DNA of 64,000 nucleotides from Xanthomonas sp. (GTDB lineage Bacteria > Pseudomonadota > Gammaproteobacteria > Xanthomonadales > Xanthomonadaceae). This document shows, in pieces, positions 9,087 through 18,337 of this stretch. The stretch covers positions 1 to 64,000 of the forward strand of contig NZ_JAFIWC010000025.1 in assembly GCF_017163755.1 (NCBI RefSeq), given 5' to 3'. Position 1 is the stretch's first letter. Each line of letters begins with the position of its first letter. A program made the translations under genes and the position numbers. The notes beneath the pieces were generated by a model that did no database searches, had not been told where the DNA came from, and worked only from the letters and a program-made list of their open reading frames with translations.

Positions 9087-9152
9087 GCGGCCGCGGACTC
9101 GCTTCGCGTGGCCGCCGTGCTGCAGGCTGGCCACGCCGCCGCAGCGCAGCGC

Positions 9153-9881
9153 TCAGCTGCTCGCCGCGCCCGACGCGGCCGCCAGCGCGCCGGACGTGGC
9201 GATCTGGCGGCGTTCGCTGTAGCGGTCCACCAGGTACGGCGCCACGTCGCGGGTGAGCAGGGTGAACTTGACCAGTTCCTCCATCACGTCCACCACCCGG
9301 TCGTAGTAGTCCGACGGCCGCATCCGCCCCGGCTCGTCGAACTCCTGCCAGGCCTTGGCCACCGAGGACTGGTTGGGGATCGTCAGCATCCGCATCCAGC
9401 GGCCGAGCACGCGCATCTGGTTGACCGCGTTGAACGACTGCGAGCCGCCGGAAACCTGCATCAGCGCCAGGGTCTTGCCCTGGGTCGGGCGCAGCGCGCC
9501 GTGGCTGAGCGGGATCCAGTCGATCTGTGCCTTGAGGACGCCGCTCATCGCCCCGTGCCGTTCCGGCGAGGACCACACCATGCCTTCGCTCCACAGCGCC
9601 AGCTCGCGCAGTTCCTGCACCTTCGCGTCGCTGTCGGGCACCGCGTCGGGCAGCGGCAGGCCGGTGGGATCGAAGACGCGCGTTTCGGCGCCCATCGCCT
9701 GCAGCAGCCGTGCCGCTTCCAGCGCCAGCAGCTTGCTGTAGGAGCGCGTGCGCAGCGAGCCGTACAGCAGCAGGATGCGCGGCCGATGGCCGGCGCGCGC
9801 GGGTGCGGCGAGCGTGGCGGGGTCCGGGCGCGCGAACGCGTCGGCCTGCAGGTTCGGCAGCGTGCTCAGGTCGGCGGACAT
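9153..9881 (-). CDS. arsH: ArsH, NADPH-dependent FMN reductase for organoarsenicals
   Basis: A flavodoxin-like protein of 242 residues with the ArsH signature: the FMN phosphate loop [14 protein letters not shown], then [18 protein letters not shown], and [18 protein letters not shown]. ArsH oxidises trivalent organoarsenicals and reduces quinones and metals. I chose the ATG at 9881, 19 bases after arsC ends. An in-frame ATG at 9926 would overlap arsC by 26 bases and add 15 residues not typical of the family. It is the last gene of the arsR-arsC-arsH operon. Confidence 0.9.
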   Translation of the reverse strand: MSADLSTLPNLQADAFARPDPATLAAPARAGHRPRILLLYGSLRTRSYSKLLALEAARLLQAMGAETRVFDPTGLPLPDAVPDSDAKVQELRELALWSEGMVWSSPERHGAMSGVLKAQIDWIPLSHGALRPTQGKTLALMQVSGGSQSFNAVNQMRVLGRWMRMLTIPNQSSVAKAWQEFDEPGRMRPSDYYDRVVDVMEELVKFTLLTRDVAPYLVDRYSERRQIATSGALAAASGAASS

Positions 9882-9900
9882 GTGGGCAGCGCTGCGCGGG

Positions 9901-10326
9901 TCAGAGGACACGTCGGCCATCGGCATCGATCACCTGTTCGCCGTCTTCCTTGGCGAAGGGGCCGCGCTGCGGCGACGGCAGGATGTCCAGCACCGCCTCG
10001 GACGGGCGGCACAGGCGGGCGCCCAGCGCGGTGACCACGATCGGCCGGTTGATCAGGATCGGGTGCTGCAGCATCGCGTCGATCAGCGCGTCGTCGTCCA
10101 GGACGGGATCGTCCAGGCCCAGTTCCGCGTACGGCGTGCCCTTGCGCCGCATCAGGTCGCGTACCGGCAGGCCGATGGCGGCGATCAGCTCCTGCAGCGT
10201 GGCGCGGTCCGGCGGCGTCTTCAGGTATTCGATGACGGTGGGCTCGGCGCCGCTGTTGCGGATCAGCGCCAGCGTATTGCGCGAAGTGCCGCAGGCGGGG
10301 TTGTGGTAGATCGTGATCGCGTTCAT
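9901..10326 (-). CDS. arsC: Arsenate reductase, glutaredoxin-coupled
   Basis: A 141-residue protein of the ArsC/Spx fold. Cys12 in [11 protein letters not shown] is the catalytic cysteine that attacks arsenate, and Arg residues in the middle and near PILINRPI hold the anion. It reduces As(V) to As(III) with glutathione and glutaredoxin. The operon contains no visible ArsB or Acr3 pump, so the arsenite exporter must be encoded elsewhere. The ATG at 10326 lies 71 bases downstream of the arsR stop. Confidence 0.93.
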   Translation of the reverse strand: MNAITIYHNPACGTSRNTLALIRNSGAEPTVIEYLKTPPDRATLQELIAAIGLPVRDLMRRKGTPYAELGLDDPVLDDDALIDAMLQHPILINRPIVVTALGARLCRPSEAVLDILPSPQRGPFAKEDGEQVIDADGRRVL

Positions 10327-10397
10327 CGCATGCTCTCGAGGGAAAGGGAAGGCGCCGTGCGCGCGTGCGCCAGGCAGGGCCGGCGCCGGTGCCGTGG

Positions 10398-10718
10398 TCA
10401 GCCGCTGCGCGCCGGTGCGGGCGCCGCGCAGCGTTCGCCGGCGCAGCAGTTTTCGGTAAGGAAGCCGATCAGGCCGTACATGCGCGCGTAGTCGGCACGC
10501 AGGCGGATCACCCGGCCCTGGCGCTGGTCGACGATGAGCCCGGCGCCGCGCAGCACGTTGAGATGCGCGGTGAGCGTGGCCGCCGGCAGGTCCAGCGCGG
10601 CGCGCAGTTCGCCGACCGCCATGCCGTCGGCACCGGCCTGGACCAGGGCGCGATAGGCGGCCAGTCGATGCGCATGGGCCAAGGCGCGCAGCGCGGCGAG
10701 GGTGGTGGCGGTGTCCAT
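10398..10718 (-). CDS. arsR: ArsR/SmtB arsenic-responsive repressor
   Basis: A 106-residue winged-helix repressor. Helix-turn-helix core LDLPAATLTAHLNVLRGAGL (about 42-61) is followed by the beta wing. Cys91, Cys92 and Cys97 (NCCAGERC) at the C-terminus form a three-thiolate site like that of the Acidithiobacillus ferrooxidans ArsR type, not the alpha-3 ELCVCDL site of E. coli ArsR. As(III) binding would release the operator directly upstream. It heads the arsR-arsC-arsH transcription unit. Confidence 0.92.
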   Translation of the reverse strand: MDTATTLAALRALAHAHRLAAYRALVQAGADGMAVGELRAALDLPAATLTAHLNVLRGAGLIVDQRQGRVIRLRADYARMYGLIGFLTENCCAGERCAAPAPARSG

Positions 10719-10719
10719 G

Positions 10720-10745
10720 ATTCGATAATTCCAGAATTATCGAAT
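10720..10745. promoter_or_regulatory. ArsR operator: perfect 12-bp inverted repeat
   Basis: ATTCGATAATTC (10720-10731), two bases, then GAATTATCGAAT (10734-10745) form a perfect palindrome. It begins two bases upstream of the arsR start codon. The AT-rich stretch stands out from its surroundings. Position and symmetry fit an autoregulatory ArsR operator; ArsR bound here would block transcription or ribosome access to arsR. Confidence 0.8.
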
Positions 10746-10807
10746 TGGCGCAAGCCATGCCGCGCCGCCGGCTGGCCCGCCCGACGGCCGCTCGCTAGAC
10801 TGCGGCG

Positions 10808-11224
10808 ATGATCCGCCAGCGACGGTTCCAGCACAGCCTGCACATGCTCGCCACCGTGGCGGTGCTGCTGATGCTGTGCGCGCCGTTGCTCAGCCGCTGG
10901 GGGCAGTCGCGCGACAACGGCATAGCTGCCGCGCTGTCGGCGTTGTGCAGCAACCGCAGCATGGACGTCATTCCCTCCCATGCGCTGCCGACGTCGCATC
11001 CGCTTGCCGGTGCGGGTGCGGGCGATGGCGAGCACGGCATGGCGGACGAAGCGGCGTGCGACTACTGCCTGCTTGCGGCGCGCCTGCTGCCGTGGCTGGC
11101 GGCGCTGGTGCTGTTGCTGCCGCTGCTTCGCAGCGCCGCGGCGTCGCCGGCAGGGCGGCGGCCCTCGTCGCGTTCCCTGGTCTGGCGCGCTCACGCCGCA
11201 CGCGCGCCGCCGCTGTTCTCCTGA
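10808..11224 (+). CDS. DUF2946-family small membrane protein
   Basis: A 138-residue protein with an N-terminal hydrophobic segment (LHMLATVAVLLMLCAPLLS), a periplasmic part with ACDYCLLAARL, and a second hydrophobic helix. The CxxC within a short Cys-Leu-rich motif is the hallmark of DUF2946 proteins, which are commonly encoded beside TonB-dependent receptors and PepSY proteins in copper- or iron-related loci. The same order follows here. The ATG at 10808 is divergent from arsR. Role unknown; a link to metal handling is inferred from the neighbours. Confidence 0.7.
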   Translation: MIRQRRFQHSLHMLATVAVLLMLCAPLLSRWGQSRDNGIAAALSALCSNRSMDVIPSHALPTSHPLAGAGAGDGEHGMADEAACDYCLLAARLLPWLAALVLLLPLLRSAAASPAGRRPSSRSLVWRAHAARAPPLFS

Positions 11225-11288
11225 GTCACGAGCCTTCTGTCCGTGCCGCGCCCGCGCGGTGCGTCTTCGTGCCCATGGAGTGCGTTTC

Positions 11289-11711
11289 ATGCCGTTTTCC
11301 TTCTTCGCGCCGTGGCTGTGGCTGGCGTATTCGCGGCAGCGTGCGACCCTCGTGGTTCCCGATCCCACCGCGCCTGCAACGCGGGGCAGGGAGATCGGGA
11401 ACGTGCCGCGCTACCCGGCCACTGCCGGCATCGACTGGCAGGCGACGCCGCGGCTGAAGCTGTCGGCCTGGGGCAACGCGCCGGGCGACTGCTACGTGGA
11501 GCGCAGCAACACGCTTGGCCGCTACGGCGGCCACGCGCTGGCGAACCTAGGCGCGAACTGGGCCTGGCGCGAGCGCCGCGAGCTGTCGTTGCAGCTGAAG
11601 AATCTCGCTGGCCGCAATTACCTATACGCCTGGTACGACAGTGGCGCGTCGCGCTATTGGCCGGGCGACGGGCGCGCGCTATACCTCAGCGTCAGCTGGG
11701 GGCGGCGATGA
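11289..11711 (+). pseudogene. Truncated TonB-dependent receptor (C-terminal barrel only)
   Basis: About 105 residues at the end, from NVPRYPATAGIDW through LGRYGGHALANLGANW and LSLQLKNLAGRNY to SWGRR, are the last strands of a TonB-dependent outer-membrane receptor. Plug and most of the barrel are missing: full receptors run to 650 residues or more. Another frame at 11290-11340 reads FLLRAVAVAGVFAAACD, which resembles the original signal peptide, so a large internal deletion has probably fused the two ends out of frame. It overlaps the following PepSY gene by four bases (ATGA), as an intact receptor would. Confidence 0.7.
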
Positions 11712-13189
11712 ACGCGGCCGTGCAATCGCCGGCAGCGGCGTGGCGCTTCTACCGCGCGGTGTGGCGCTGGCATTTCTACGCCGGCCTGCTGGTGCTGCCG
11801 TTTCTGGTGTGGCTGGCGGTCACCGGCGCCGCCTTCGTCTACCAGCAGCCCATCGACCGCTACTTCCACGCTGCGCTGAAGACGGTAGCGGTACCGCCGC
11901 ACGTCGCGACGCTGTCGCCGCAGCGGCTGCTGGATGCGGCGCTGGCCGCGCAGCCCGGCCGCGCGCTGCGCTATACCTCGCCGCCACAGGCCGACGCGAG
12001 CGCCGAGGTGCTGGTGGCGGGCGCGGATGGCCGCCGCACGGTGGTGTACGTGGACCCGTACCGCGCCCGCGCGCTGGGCGCCTTGCCCGAGCGCGGCACG
12101 CTGGCATGGACGATCCGCCGCCTGCACAGCCTCGACTACCTCGGCGCCTTCGCCAACGCGCTGATCGAGGTGGCGGCCGGCTGGGCGATCCTGCTGGTGC
12201 TCAGCGGCGTGTACCTGTGGTGGCCGCGCGGTCGCCGCGGCGGCGTGCTGAGCGTGCGCGGGCGGCCCGCGCAGCGCGTGTTCTGGCGCGACCTGCATGC
12301 GGTCACCGGCGTGTTCGTCGGCGCGATGCTGCTGTTCCTGGCGCTGACCGGCATGCCGTGGTCGTGGTTCTGGGGCGAGCAGGTCAACCGGATCGCCAAC
12401 GGGCACCACTACGGTTATCCGGCCGGCGTGCGCGTGGACGTGCCGATGTCGACGCAGCGCTTGCGCGACGAAGGCGTGCCGGCTTGGTCGCTGCGCCAGG
12501 CGCGAGTGCCGCAGTCCGCGCTGCCGCAGGCTGAGGCTGAGTCGATGCCGATGCCAGCAGGGGCGCATGCGCCCCCGGTGCCAAGCATCGAGGACAGCGG
12601 CAACGCGGCACATGCGGAGCATGCCGCGCATGGCGCCATGGCGATGGACGCGATGGCGCAGGCGCAGGCGCCTGCGGCACCCGGCGCGATCGGCCTGGAC
12701 GCGGCGGTGGCGCGATTCCAGGCGCGCGGCATCGCCGCCGGCTACAGCGTCAGCTTGCCGGTCGGCGCGCGTGGCGTGTACACCGCATCGGTGTATCCGC
12801 CCGACCTGGCGCAGCAGCGGGTGATCCACCTCGATCAGTACAGCGGCAAGGTGCTGCTGGATATGCGCTATGCCGACTACGGCCCGCTGGCCAAGGCGTT
12901 GGAATGGGGCATCAACGTGCACCTGGGGCAGCAGTACGGCACGTTCAACCAGTGGCTGCTGATCGCCTCGTGCGTGGGGATCGTGGTGCTGTGCGCCAGC
13001 GCGGCGGCGATGTGGTGGAAACGGCGCCCGGCCGGCGCGCTGGGCGTGCCGCCGCTGCCGGCGGACCGGCGCACGTTGCACGTGGTGATCGCGCTGCTAG
13101 CGATCGGCGGGTTGCTGTTCCCGTTGGTCGGCGTATCGCTGCTGCTGATGCTGGCGCTGGACTGGGTGTGCGTGTTGCGGCGGGCGTGA
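11708..13189 (+). CDS. PepSY-associated transmembrane protein, His/Met-rich insert
   Basis: The 493-residue inner-membrane protein has the PepSY_TM layout: a first helix near 20-45 (WHFYAGLLVLPFLVWLAV), a periplasmic PepSY domain, a helix pair around 155-225 (including WWPRG and the RDLHAVTGVF motif), a second PepSY domain, and C-terminal helices. Such proteins accompany TonB-dependent siderophore or metal receptors and are thought to act as ferric or cupric reductases. Between residues 275 and 320 lies an insert rich in His, Met and Ala (HAEHAAHGAMAMDAMA) that could bind copper. Translation is coupled to the receptor remnant by an ATGA overlap, leaving this gene without its partner. Confidence 0.85.
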   Translation: MNAAVQSPAAAWRFYRAVWRWHFYAGLLVLPFLVWLAVTGAAFVYQQPIDRYFHAALKTVAVPPHVATLSPQRLLDAALAAQPGRALRYTSPPQADASAEVLVAGADGRRTVVYVDPYRARALGALPERGTLAWTIRRLHSLDYLGAFANALIEVAAGWAILLVLSGVYLWWPRGRRGGVLSVRGRPAQRVFWRDLHAVTGVFVGAMLLFLALTGMPWSWFWGEQVNRIANGHHYGYPAGVRVDVPMSTQRLRDEGVPAWSLRQARVPQSALPQAEAESMPMPAGAHAPPVPSIEDSGNAAHAEHAAHGAMAMDAMAQAQAPAAPGAIGLDAAVARFQARGIAAGYSVSLPVGARGVYTASVYPPDLAQQRVIHLDQYSGKVLLDMRYADYGPLAKALEWGINVHLGQQYGTFNQWLLIASCVGIVVLCASAAAMWWKRRPAGALGVPPLPADRRTLHVVIALLAIGGLLFPLVGVSLLLMLALDWVCVLRRA

Positions 13190-13705
13190 GCGATGCGGCT
13201 GGCCAGGCCTCGAGCCTTGGCCGCAGAGGTTGTGGGTATGGCTCCAGTACCGGCGACGACTGGAGCCGGAAGGCCCACCACTTCGTTCCACCGGGAGAGG
13301 ATTGGGGGAGAGTACGGAACGGGTCGTTGGGTTTGGGTGCGCAGGGGCTTCGCCCCGTACCCTCATCCGGCCCTGCGGGCCACCTTCTCCCGGTGGGAGA
13401 AGGAACAGCCTGGCGACTCTGGCCCATCTCCCACCGGAGAGGGTTGGGGCGGGGGCACGGGTGCACTGTAGGAGGGGCTTCAGCCCCGACAGTATCCGAA
13501 ACCGGAAGGTTCATCGCGCCGTTCGTCGCGGCCGAAGCCGCTCCACAGGGAGCGGCGATCAGCACGCTAGGTGCACTGTAGGAGGGCTTCAACCCCGACA
13601 GTGTCCGGAGCCGGAAGGTCCATCGCGCCGTTCGTCGCGGCTGAAGCCGCTCCTACAGGAGCTCGCGATGAGCTGTGGGCGCCTGGGCAACACCTCGCGT
13701 CGAGG
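13190..13705. repeat. Gene-free stretch filled by two interspersed repeat families
   Basis: No coding sequence is visible. Bases 13355-13460 hold the CCTTCTCCCGGTGGGAGAAGG / CTCCCACCGGAGAGGG repeat family. Bases 13466-13660 hold four units of the GTAGGAGGGGCTTCAGCCCCGAC type in alternating orientation (13466, 13521 inverted, 13572, 13630 inverted). Each pair is spaced by a similar TCCGRARCCGGAAGGTTCATCGCGCC linker, so one 106-bp composite unit is tandemly repeated. It separates the PepSY gene from the convergent cysH. Confidence 0.75.
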
Positions 13706-14446
13706 TCAGATGTCCTCGTGGATACCGCACTCGCGCTTGAGGCCGAAGAAGCGCGTGTCTTCCTCGCGCATGCCCGGTTCCCAGCGGCGGGTGGTGTGGA
13801 AGTCGCCGATCGACACGTAGCCTTCCTCCCACAGCGGGTGGTAGGGCAGGCCGTGCTGCTGCATGTACTGCCACAGGTCGCGGTCGCTCCAGTCGGCGAT
13901 CGGGTTGATCTTGTAGCGCTCGCCGCGCTTCTGCACGAACGGGGTCTGCGCGCGGCTGTCGGACTGGCTGCGGCGCAGGCCGGTGAACCAGGTGCCCACG
14001 TGCAGTTCGTCCAGCGCGCGCCGCATCGGCTCGACCTTGCGCAGGTTGTTGTACTGCTCGATGCCGACCATGCCCTGTTCCCACAGCCGGCCATGGCGCG
14101 CTTCCATCCAGGCGCGGCTGACCAGCGGCCGGTACACCTTCAGGTTGAGCTTGAGCTTGTCGGTGAGCTCGTCGGCGAAGCGGTAGGTCTCGGCGAACAG
14201 GTAGCCGGTGTCGATCAGGATCACCGGGATCTCCGGCAACTGCTGGGTCAGCAGGTGCAGCGTCGCCGCCGACTGCGCGCCGAAGCTGGACGACAGCGCG
14301 GCTTCCGCCGGGCCGTGCTGCAGCGCCCAGGCCACGCGCTGCGGTGCGGTCATCGGCGCCAGCAGCGCGTTGACCGCGTCGAGGTCCCACGCGGTCGCCG
14401 GCGCATTGGCGGAGTCTTGTTGGGCGGAGGCGGGCAGGGCGCTCAT
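13706..14446 (-). CDS. cysH: PAPS reductase
   Basis: A 246-residue phosphoadenylyl-sulfate reductase that produces sulfite using thioredoxin. [15 protein letters not shown] forms the PP-loop-like nucleotide site, and Cys240 in KRECGIH is the catalytic cysteine. The CC...CxxC iron-sulfur motifs of APS reductases are absent, so the substrate is PAPS. That agrees with the APS kinase domain carried by CysNC. The start ATG overlaps the cysI stop by four bases, giving a translationally coupled cysJ-cysI-cysH order. Confidence 0.95.
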   Translation of the reverse strand: MSALPASAQQDSANAPATAWDLDAVNALLAPMTAPQRVAWALQHGPAEAALSSSFGAQSAATLHLLTQQLPEIPVILIDTGYLFAETYRFADELTDKLKLNLKVYRPLVSRAWMEARHGRLWEQGMVGIEQYNNLRKVEPMRRALDELHVGTWFTGLRRSQSDSRAQTPFVQKRGERYKINPIADWSDRDLWQYMQQHGLPYHPLWEEGYVSIGDFHTTRRWEPGMREEDTRFFGLKRECGIHEDI

Positions 14447-16167
14447 GCGTGCAGTTCCGAAGGGATGAGGTGGCGGTGGGTGGGATAAGGCGGCAGGTCG
14501 ACCAGGCCGCTGCGGTGCAGGAAGTCGCCGAACCCCTCGTCGCGCTCGCGTTCGCCGGCGTAGCGCGCGAACAGCGGGTCCAGCGCGTCGAGGATCTCCG
14601 GCTCGGTGATGTTCTCGCGGTACAGCGTGTTCAGGCGCTGGCCGCGGTGATCGGCGCCGAGCATCAGGTTGTAGCGTCCGGGGGCCTTGCCGACCAGCGC
14701 GATCTCGGCCAGGTACGGCCGCGAGCAGCCGTTCGGGCAGCCGGAGATGCGCAGCAGGATCGGCGCCTCGCGCAGCCCGTGCCGGTCCAGCAGCGGTTCC
14801 AGCTTGCCGGCGAAGTCGGGCAGGTAGCGCTCGGCCTCGGCCATCGCCAGGCCACAGGTCGGCAGTGCCACGCAGGCCATCGCCGCGCGCGCCAGCGCGG
14901 TACGCGCCCGGTTGCCGGTGTCCAGCGCGTGCGCGCGCACCAGCGTGTCGATCGCCTCGCGCTGGGCGGCGGGAATGCCGGCGATGACCAGGTTCTGGTT
15001 CGCGGTCATGCGCAGGTGCGCGCCTTCGCCGTCGCGCTGCAGGTGCCGGGCGATCTCGCGCAGGCCGCTGAGATGGGGCGCACCATCGTCGTGGTCGGCG
15101 ATGCGACCGGCCGGCAGCGACAGGGTCAGGTGCCAGCGCCCGTCTTCGCCTTCGCTCCAGCCGTAGCGGTCGCCGTTGTGGTCGAAGGAGAAGGCGCGGG
15201 TCGGCTGCAGGCGCACGCCGGCACGGCGCTCGATCTGCGCCACGACGGTATCCAGGCCGTGGTCGTCGATGGTGTACTTGAAACGCGCGCGCTTGCGCAC
15301 CAGGCGGTTGCCGAGATCGCGCTGGGTGGTGACCACCGCGGTGGCGACGTCGAGCAGGCGGTCGCGTTCGATGAAGCCGATGACGTTGGCCACGCGCGGA
15401 TAGGTCTCCGCGTCGCCGTGGCTGGCGCCCATGCCGCCGCCGATGCTGACGTTGTAGCCGACCAACTCGCCGTCGGCACCCGGTACGCCGATGAAGCCCA
15501 GGTCGTTGGCGAACACGTCCACGTCGTTGACCGGCGGCAGCGCGAAGCCGATCTTGAACTTGCGCGGCAGGTACGTGTCGCCGTACACCGGCTCGTCTTC
15601 CTGGCCGCTGCCGACCACCTGTTCCTCGTCCAGCCAGATCTCGTAGTAGGCGCGGGTATTGGGCAGCAGGTGCTCGGATACGCGCGCGGCATCGGCGTAC
15701 AGCGTGGCGTGCGCGCGCGAGGCCAGCGGGTTGGCGGCGACCTGCACGTTGCGGTTGACGTCGCCGCAGGCGGCCAGGGTGTCGATCAGCGCGGCGTTGA
15801 TCGCCTGCATCGTCGCCTTGAGCTCGCGCTTGATCACGCCGTGGAACTGGAACGCCTGGCGCGTGGTCACGCGCAGCGAGTGGTTGCCGTAGGTGGTGGC
15901 GATGGCGTCGAGCTTGAGCCACTGCTCCGGGGTGATGACCCCGCCCGGCGTGCGCGTGCGGATCATGAACTGGTAGGCCGGCTCGAGCTTCTGCCGGCGG
16001 CGTTCGTCGCGCAGGTCGCGGTCGTCCTGCTGGTAGCTGCCGTGGTACTTGATCAGCGTCTGGTCGTCCTCGCGCAACGCCCCGGTGACCGGATCGGCCA
16101 GGCTCTGCAGCAGCGACCCGCGCAGGCGGCGGCTTTCGGCCTTGATGTCTTCGACGGAGTGGCTCAT
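14443..16167 (-). CDS. cysI: Sulfite reductase hemoprotein beta subunit
   Basis: The 574-residue CysI binds siroheme coupled to a [4Fe-4S] cluster and reduces sulfite to sulfide with six electrons from CysJ. The four cluster cysteines are present as C432-x5-C438 and C477-x3-C481 ([10 protein letters not shown]). [14 protein letters not shown] and [10 protein letters not shown] are conserved siroheme-binding stretches. Length equals the E. coli protein within a few residues. A 120-bp gap holding an inverted heptamer repeat separates it from cysJ. Confidence 0.96.
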   Translation of the reverse strand: MSHSVEDIKAESRRLRGSLLQSLADPVTGALREDDQTLIKYHGSYQQDDRDLRDERRRQKLEPAYQFMIRTRTPGGVITPEQWLKLDAIATTYGNHSLRVTTRQAFQFHGVIKRELKATMQAINAALIDTLAACGDVNRNVQVAANPLASRAHATLYADAARVSEHLLPNTRAYYEIWLDEEQVVGSGQEDEPVYGDTYLPRKFKIGFALPPVNDVDVFANDLGFIGVPGADGELVGYNVSIGGGMGASHGDAETYPRVANVIGFIERDRLLDVATAVVTTQRDLGNRLVRKRARFKYTIDDHGLDTVVAQIERRAGVRLQPTRAFSFDHNGDRYGWSEGEDGRWHLTLSLPAGRIADHDDGAPHLSGLREIARHLQRDGEGAHLRMTANQNLVIAGIPAAQREAIDTLVRAHALDTGNRARTALARAAMACVALPTCGLAMAEAERYLPDFAGKLEPLLDRHGLREAPILLRISGCPNGCSRPYLAEIALVGKAPGRYNLMLGADHRGQRLNTLYRENITEPEILDALDPLFARYAGERERDEGFGDFLHRSGLVDLPPYPTHRHLIPSELHA

Positions 16168-16173
16168 GGGCGT

Positions 16174-16282
16174 GGGGACCGGGGACCGGGGACCAGGGAA
16201 CGGGGAAAGTCACCAGCAACGGCAAAGGCGGCAGCTGGCGTCGTTGCTGTTCCGGGTCCCCGGTCCCCGGTCCCCGGTCCCC
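16174..16282. repeat. Inverted heptamer arrays (GGGGACC)n between cysJ and cysI
   Basis: GGGGACC is repeated three times from 16174 to 16194, followed by degenerate units. The inverted form GGTCCCC is repeated four times at 16255-16282. The two arms can fold into a long GC-rich hairpin that fills the cysJ-cysI intergenic space within the operon. It is built like the arrays at 19281-19441 and 53102-53236. Confidence 0.85.
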
Positions 16283-16287
16283 AAAGA

Positions 16288-18156
16288 TCAATAGACATCG
16301 CGCGCATACCGTCCCTCCCGCTGCAACGAAGTGAGATAGGCCGCCGCGTCCTCGGCGGACAGCGCGCCGTGCTCGACCACGATCTGCTGCAGCGCCGCGT
16401 GCACGTCCTTGCCCATGCCGATCGCGCCGCACACGTACAGGTGCGCGCCGCTCTGCAGCCAGTCGTAGACGTCGCGGCCGTGCTCGCGCAGGCGCTGCTG
16501 CACGTAGACCTTCTGCGGCGCCGCATCTTCGCGCACCGGCTGCACGTCGCGCGAGAACGCCAGGTCCAGCCGGTGCAGTTCGCCGCTGCGCAGCGCCTGC
16601 TGCCACTCGGCCTGGTACAGGAAGTCCTGGTTGAAGTGGCGCGCGCCGAAGAACAGCCAGTTGCGCCCGCTGGCGCCGCTCTCGGCACGTTCCTGGACGA
16701 AGCCGCGGAACGGCGCCACGCCGGTGCCGGGGCCGATCATCAGGATGTCGCGGCTGCCGTCGGCCGGCACCTGGAAGCGTTCGTTGGGTTCGATGTAGAC
16801 CGGGGCGGTGTCGCCCTCGGCCAGCGCCGCCAGATAGCCGCTGGCCGCGCCGCCATGGACGTGGCCGTGGGCCTGGTAGGCCAGCACGTCGACGGTGAGG
16901 TGGACCTCGTCGCCGACCCGCTTGCGGCTGGAGGCGATGGAATACAGGCGGGGCGCCAGGGGCCGCAGCGCTTCCAGCAGTGCGCTGTGGTCCCAATCCG
17001 CCGGCCAGCGTCGCAGCACGTCGATCACCTGGTGATCGGCCAGCAACGCCGCCAGACCGGCGGTCTGGGTAGGGTCGAGCAGCTGTTCCAGCGCCGGTGC
17101 GGCTGAGCGGCGGGCCACCGCGGCCAGGAACGGCCGCGATGCCCGGGTCAGTTCGCGATGCGCGGCGAGCCACTCGTGCAGGGAGAGAGTTTCCGCACCG
17201 ACGGTGACGTCTGCGTGACCGTCCAGTCGCGTCGCCGTCAGCACGGCCTCGACCAGCGCCGGCGGGTTGCGGTGGCGGATGCCGAGCGCGTCGCCCGGCT
17301 CGTAGTGCAGGCCGCTGCCGGCCAGCGACAGCTCGATATGGCGCACGTCCTTGTCGGCACCGCCGTGCGCGGCGTAGCGCGGGCCCTTGAAGTCGCGTCC
17401 GCTGATCGGCTGGTTGGCCAGCACCTCGGCCGCGAACGGGCGCTCGTGAGTCCAGCTGGCCGCGCTGCGCAGCGGCGTCACCGTCGCCGAGGGCGCGGCG
17501 GGCGCGCCCTTGAGCAATTCGCGCGCTTGCGCCAGGGCCTGCGCGCGCCACGGCGCGGCGACGGTATCGATGTCCAGGTCGGCCTCGCCCAGCGGCAGCA
17601 CGCGCTGCGCGCCGAGTTCGGCCAGGCGCGCGTCGATGCGCTTGCCGATGCCGCAGAAGTCGGCGTAGCTCGAATCGCCCAGGCCCAGCACCGCGTACCT
17701 GAGCTCGGGCAGCTTGGGCGCGCGGCGGCCCTGCAGGAACTCGACCAGGCCGATCGCGTCGTCCGGCGGATCGCCCTCGCCCTGGGTGCTGATGACCACG
17801 TACAGCAGGCGTTCGCCGGCCAGTTCGCGGGTCGGGTAGGCGTCGGCGCGCAGCAGGCGGACCGCCAGGCCGGCCGCTTCGGCCTCGGCGGCGACCTGCT
17901 CGGCGGCGCGGCGGGCGTTGCCGGTCTGGCTGCCGTAGACCACGGTCAGGCGCTGGCTGGCCTGCGCCGAGGCGGCGCCGCCCGGCAGTACCGCCAGCGT
18001 CGGCGGCGGGTGCCCCTGGGCCTGGGCCAGGCCGGCGGCATAGCCGGACAGCCACCACAGGCTGGCGCCGTCCAGGCCTTCCACGGTCCGCGCCAGCAGC
18101 GCCTTGCGTTCGTCGGGCAAGGGGCTGGGCGGCAGAGCGGGTGAGGCGGCGGTCAT
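16288..18156 (-). CDS. cysJ: Sulfite reductase flavoprotein alpha subunit
   Basis: A 622-residue diflavin reductase passing electrons from NADPH through FAD and FMN to CysI. Flavodoxin domain: [16 protein letters not shown] near residue 72, [11 protein letters not shown] and [13 protein letters not shown]. Then comes the FAD domain with RLYSIASS, and the NADPH domain with [16 protein letters not shown] and [12 protein letters not shown], ending RYARDVY as in other CysJ proteins. The N-terminus [13 protein letters not shown] is typical. It is the first gene of the operon and diverges from cysD. Confidence 0.96.
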   Translation of the reverse strand: MTAASPALPPSPLPDERKALLARTVEGLDGASLWWLSGYAAGLAQAQGHPPPTLAVLPGGAASAQASQRLTVVYGSQTGNARRAAEQVAAEAEAAGLAVRLLRADAYPTRELAGERLLYVVISTQGEGDPPDDAIGLVEFLQGRRAPKLPELRYAVLGLGDSSYADFCGIGKRIDARLAELGAQRVLPLGEADLDIDTVAAPWRAQALAQARELLKGAPAAPSATVTPLRSAASWTHERPFAAEVLANQPISGRDFKGPRYAAHGGADKDVRHIELSLAGSGLHYEPGDALGIRHRNPPALVEAVLTATRLDGHADVTVGAETLSLHEWLAAHRELTRASRPFLAAVARRSAAPALEQLLDPTQTAGLAALLADHQVIDVLRRWPADWDHSALLEALRPLAPRLYSIASSRKRVGDEVHLTVDVLAYQAHGHVHGGAASGYLAALAEGDTAPVYIEPNERFQVPADGSRDILMIGPGTGVAPFRGFVQERAESGASGRNWLFFGARHFNQDFLYQAEWQQALRSGELHRLDLAFSRDVQPVREDAAPQKVYVQQRLREHGRDVYDWLQSGAHLYVCGAIGMGKDVHAALQQIVVEHGALSAEDAAAYLTSLQREGRYARDVY

Positions 18157-18337
18157 GGCCGGTCCGGTGGGAGCTAGGGATGACCGATGTTAGGGATGCG
18201 TTGCCCCGTGCAGAAAGGAACAGGGGTTATCGGCTTATGCCCGGCGCTTATTTCGACCTGCACCGGCGGCGCGACACACTGCCGGCCCAGGCCAGACCCG
18301 GCGCATCCCCGCGCTGCTACCCTGGAACCGGCCCGTA
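18157..18337. promoter_or_regulatory. Divergent cysJIH / cysDNC promoter region
   Basis: The 181-bp gap contains GGGGTTATCGGCTTATGCCC at 18223-18242, followed by CGCTTATTTCG. CGGCTTAT is shared with the cysG/cysB intergenic region (7981). TTAT-containing motifs are rare in this GC-rich DNA, so they are candidate CysB binding sites and -10/-35 elements for the two sulfate-reduction operons. No exact promoter call is made. Confidence 0.45.

Noticed and set aside
9882-9926. Longer arsH start at 9926
   Set aside because: It would overlap arsC by 26 bases and add residues that do not resemble ArsH; the ATG at 9881 fits family length.
16174-16282. Possible CRISPR-like array
   Set aside because: Repeats are 7 bp, contiguous, with no spacers and arranged as two inverted arms. 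The same holds for 19281-19441 and 53102-53236.
13706-18058. A 1450-codon open frame on the minus strand
   Set aside because: Only its last 246 codons are a gene (cysH). The rest is an alternative frame across cysI and cysJ, kept open by high GC.
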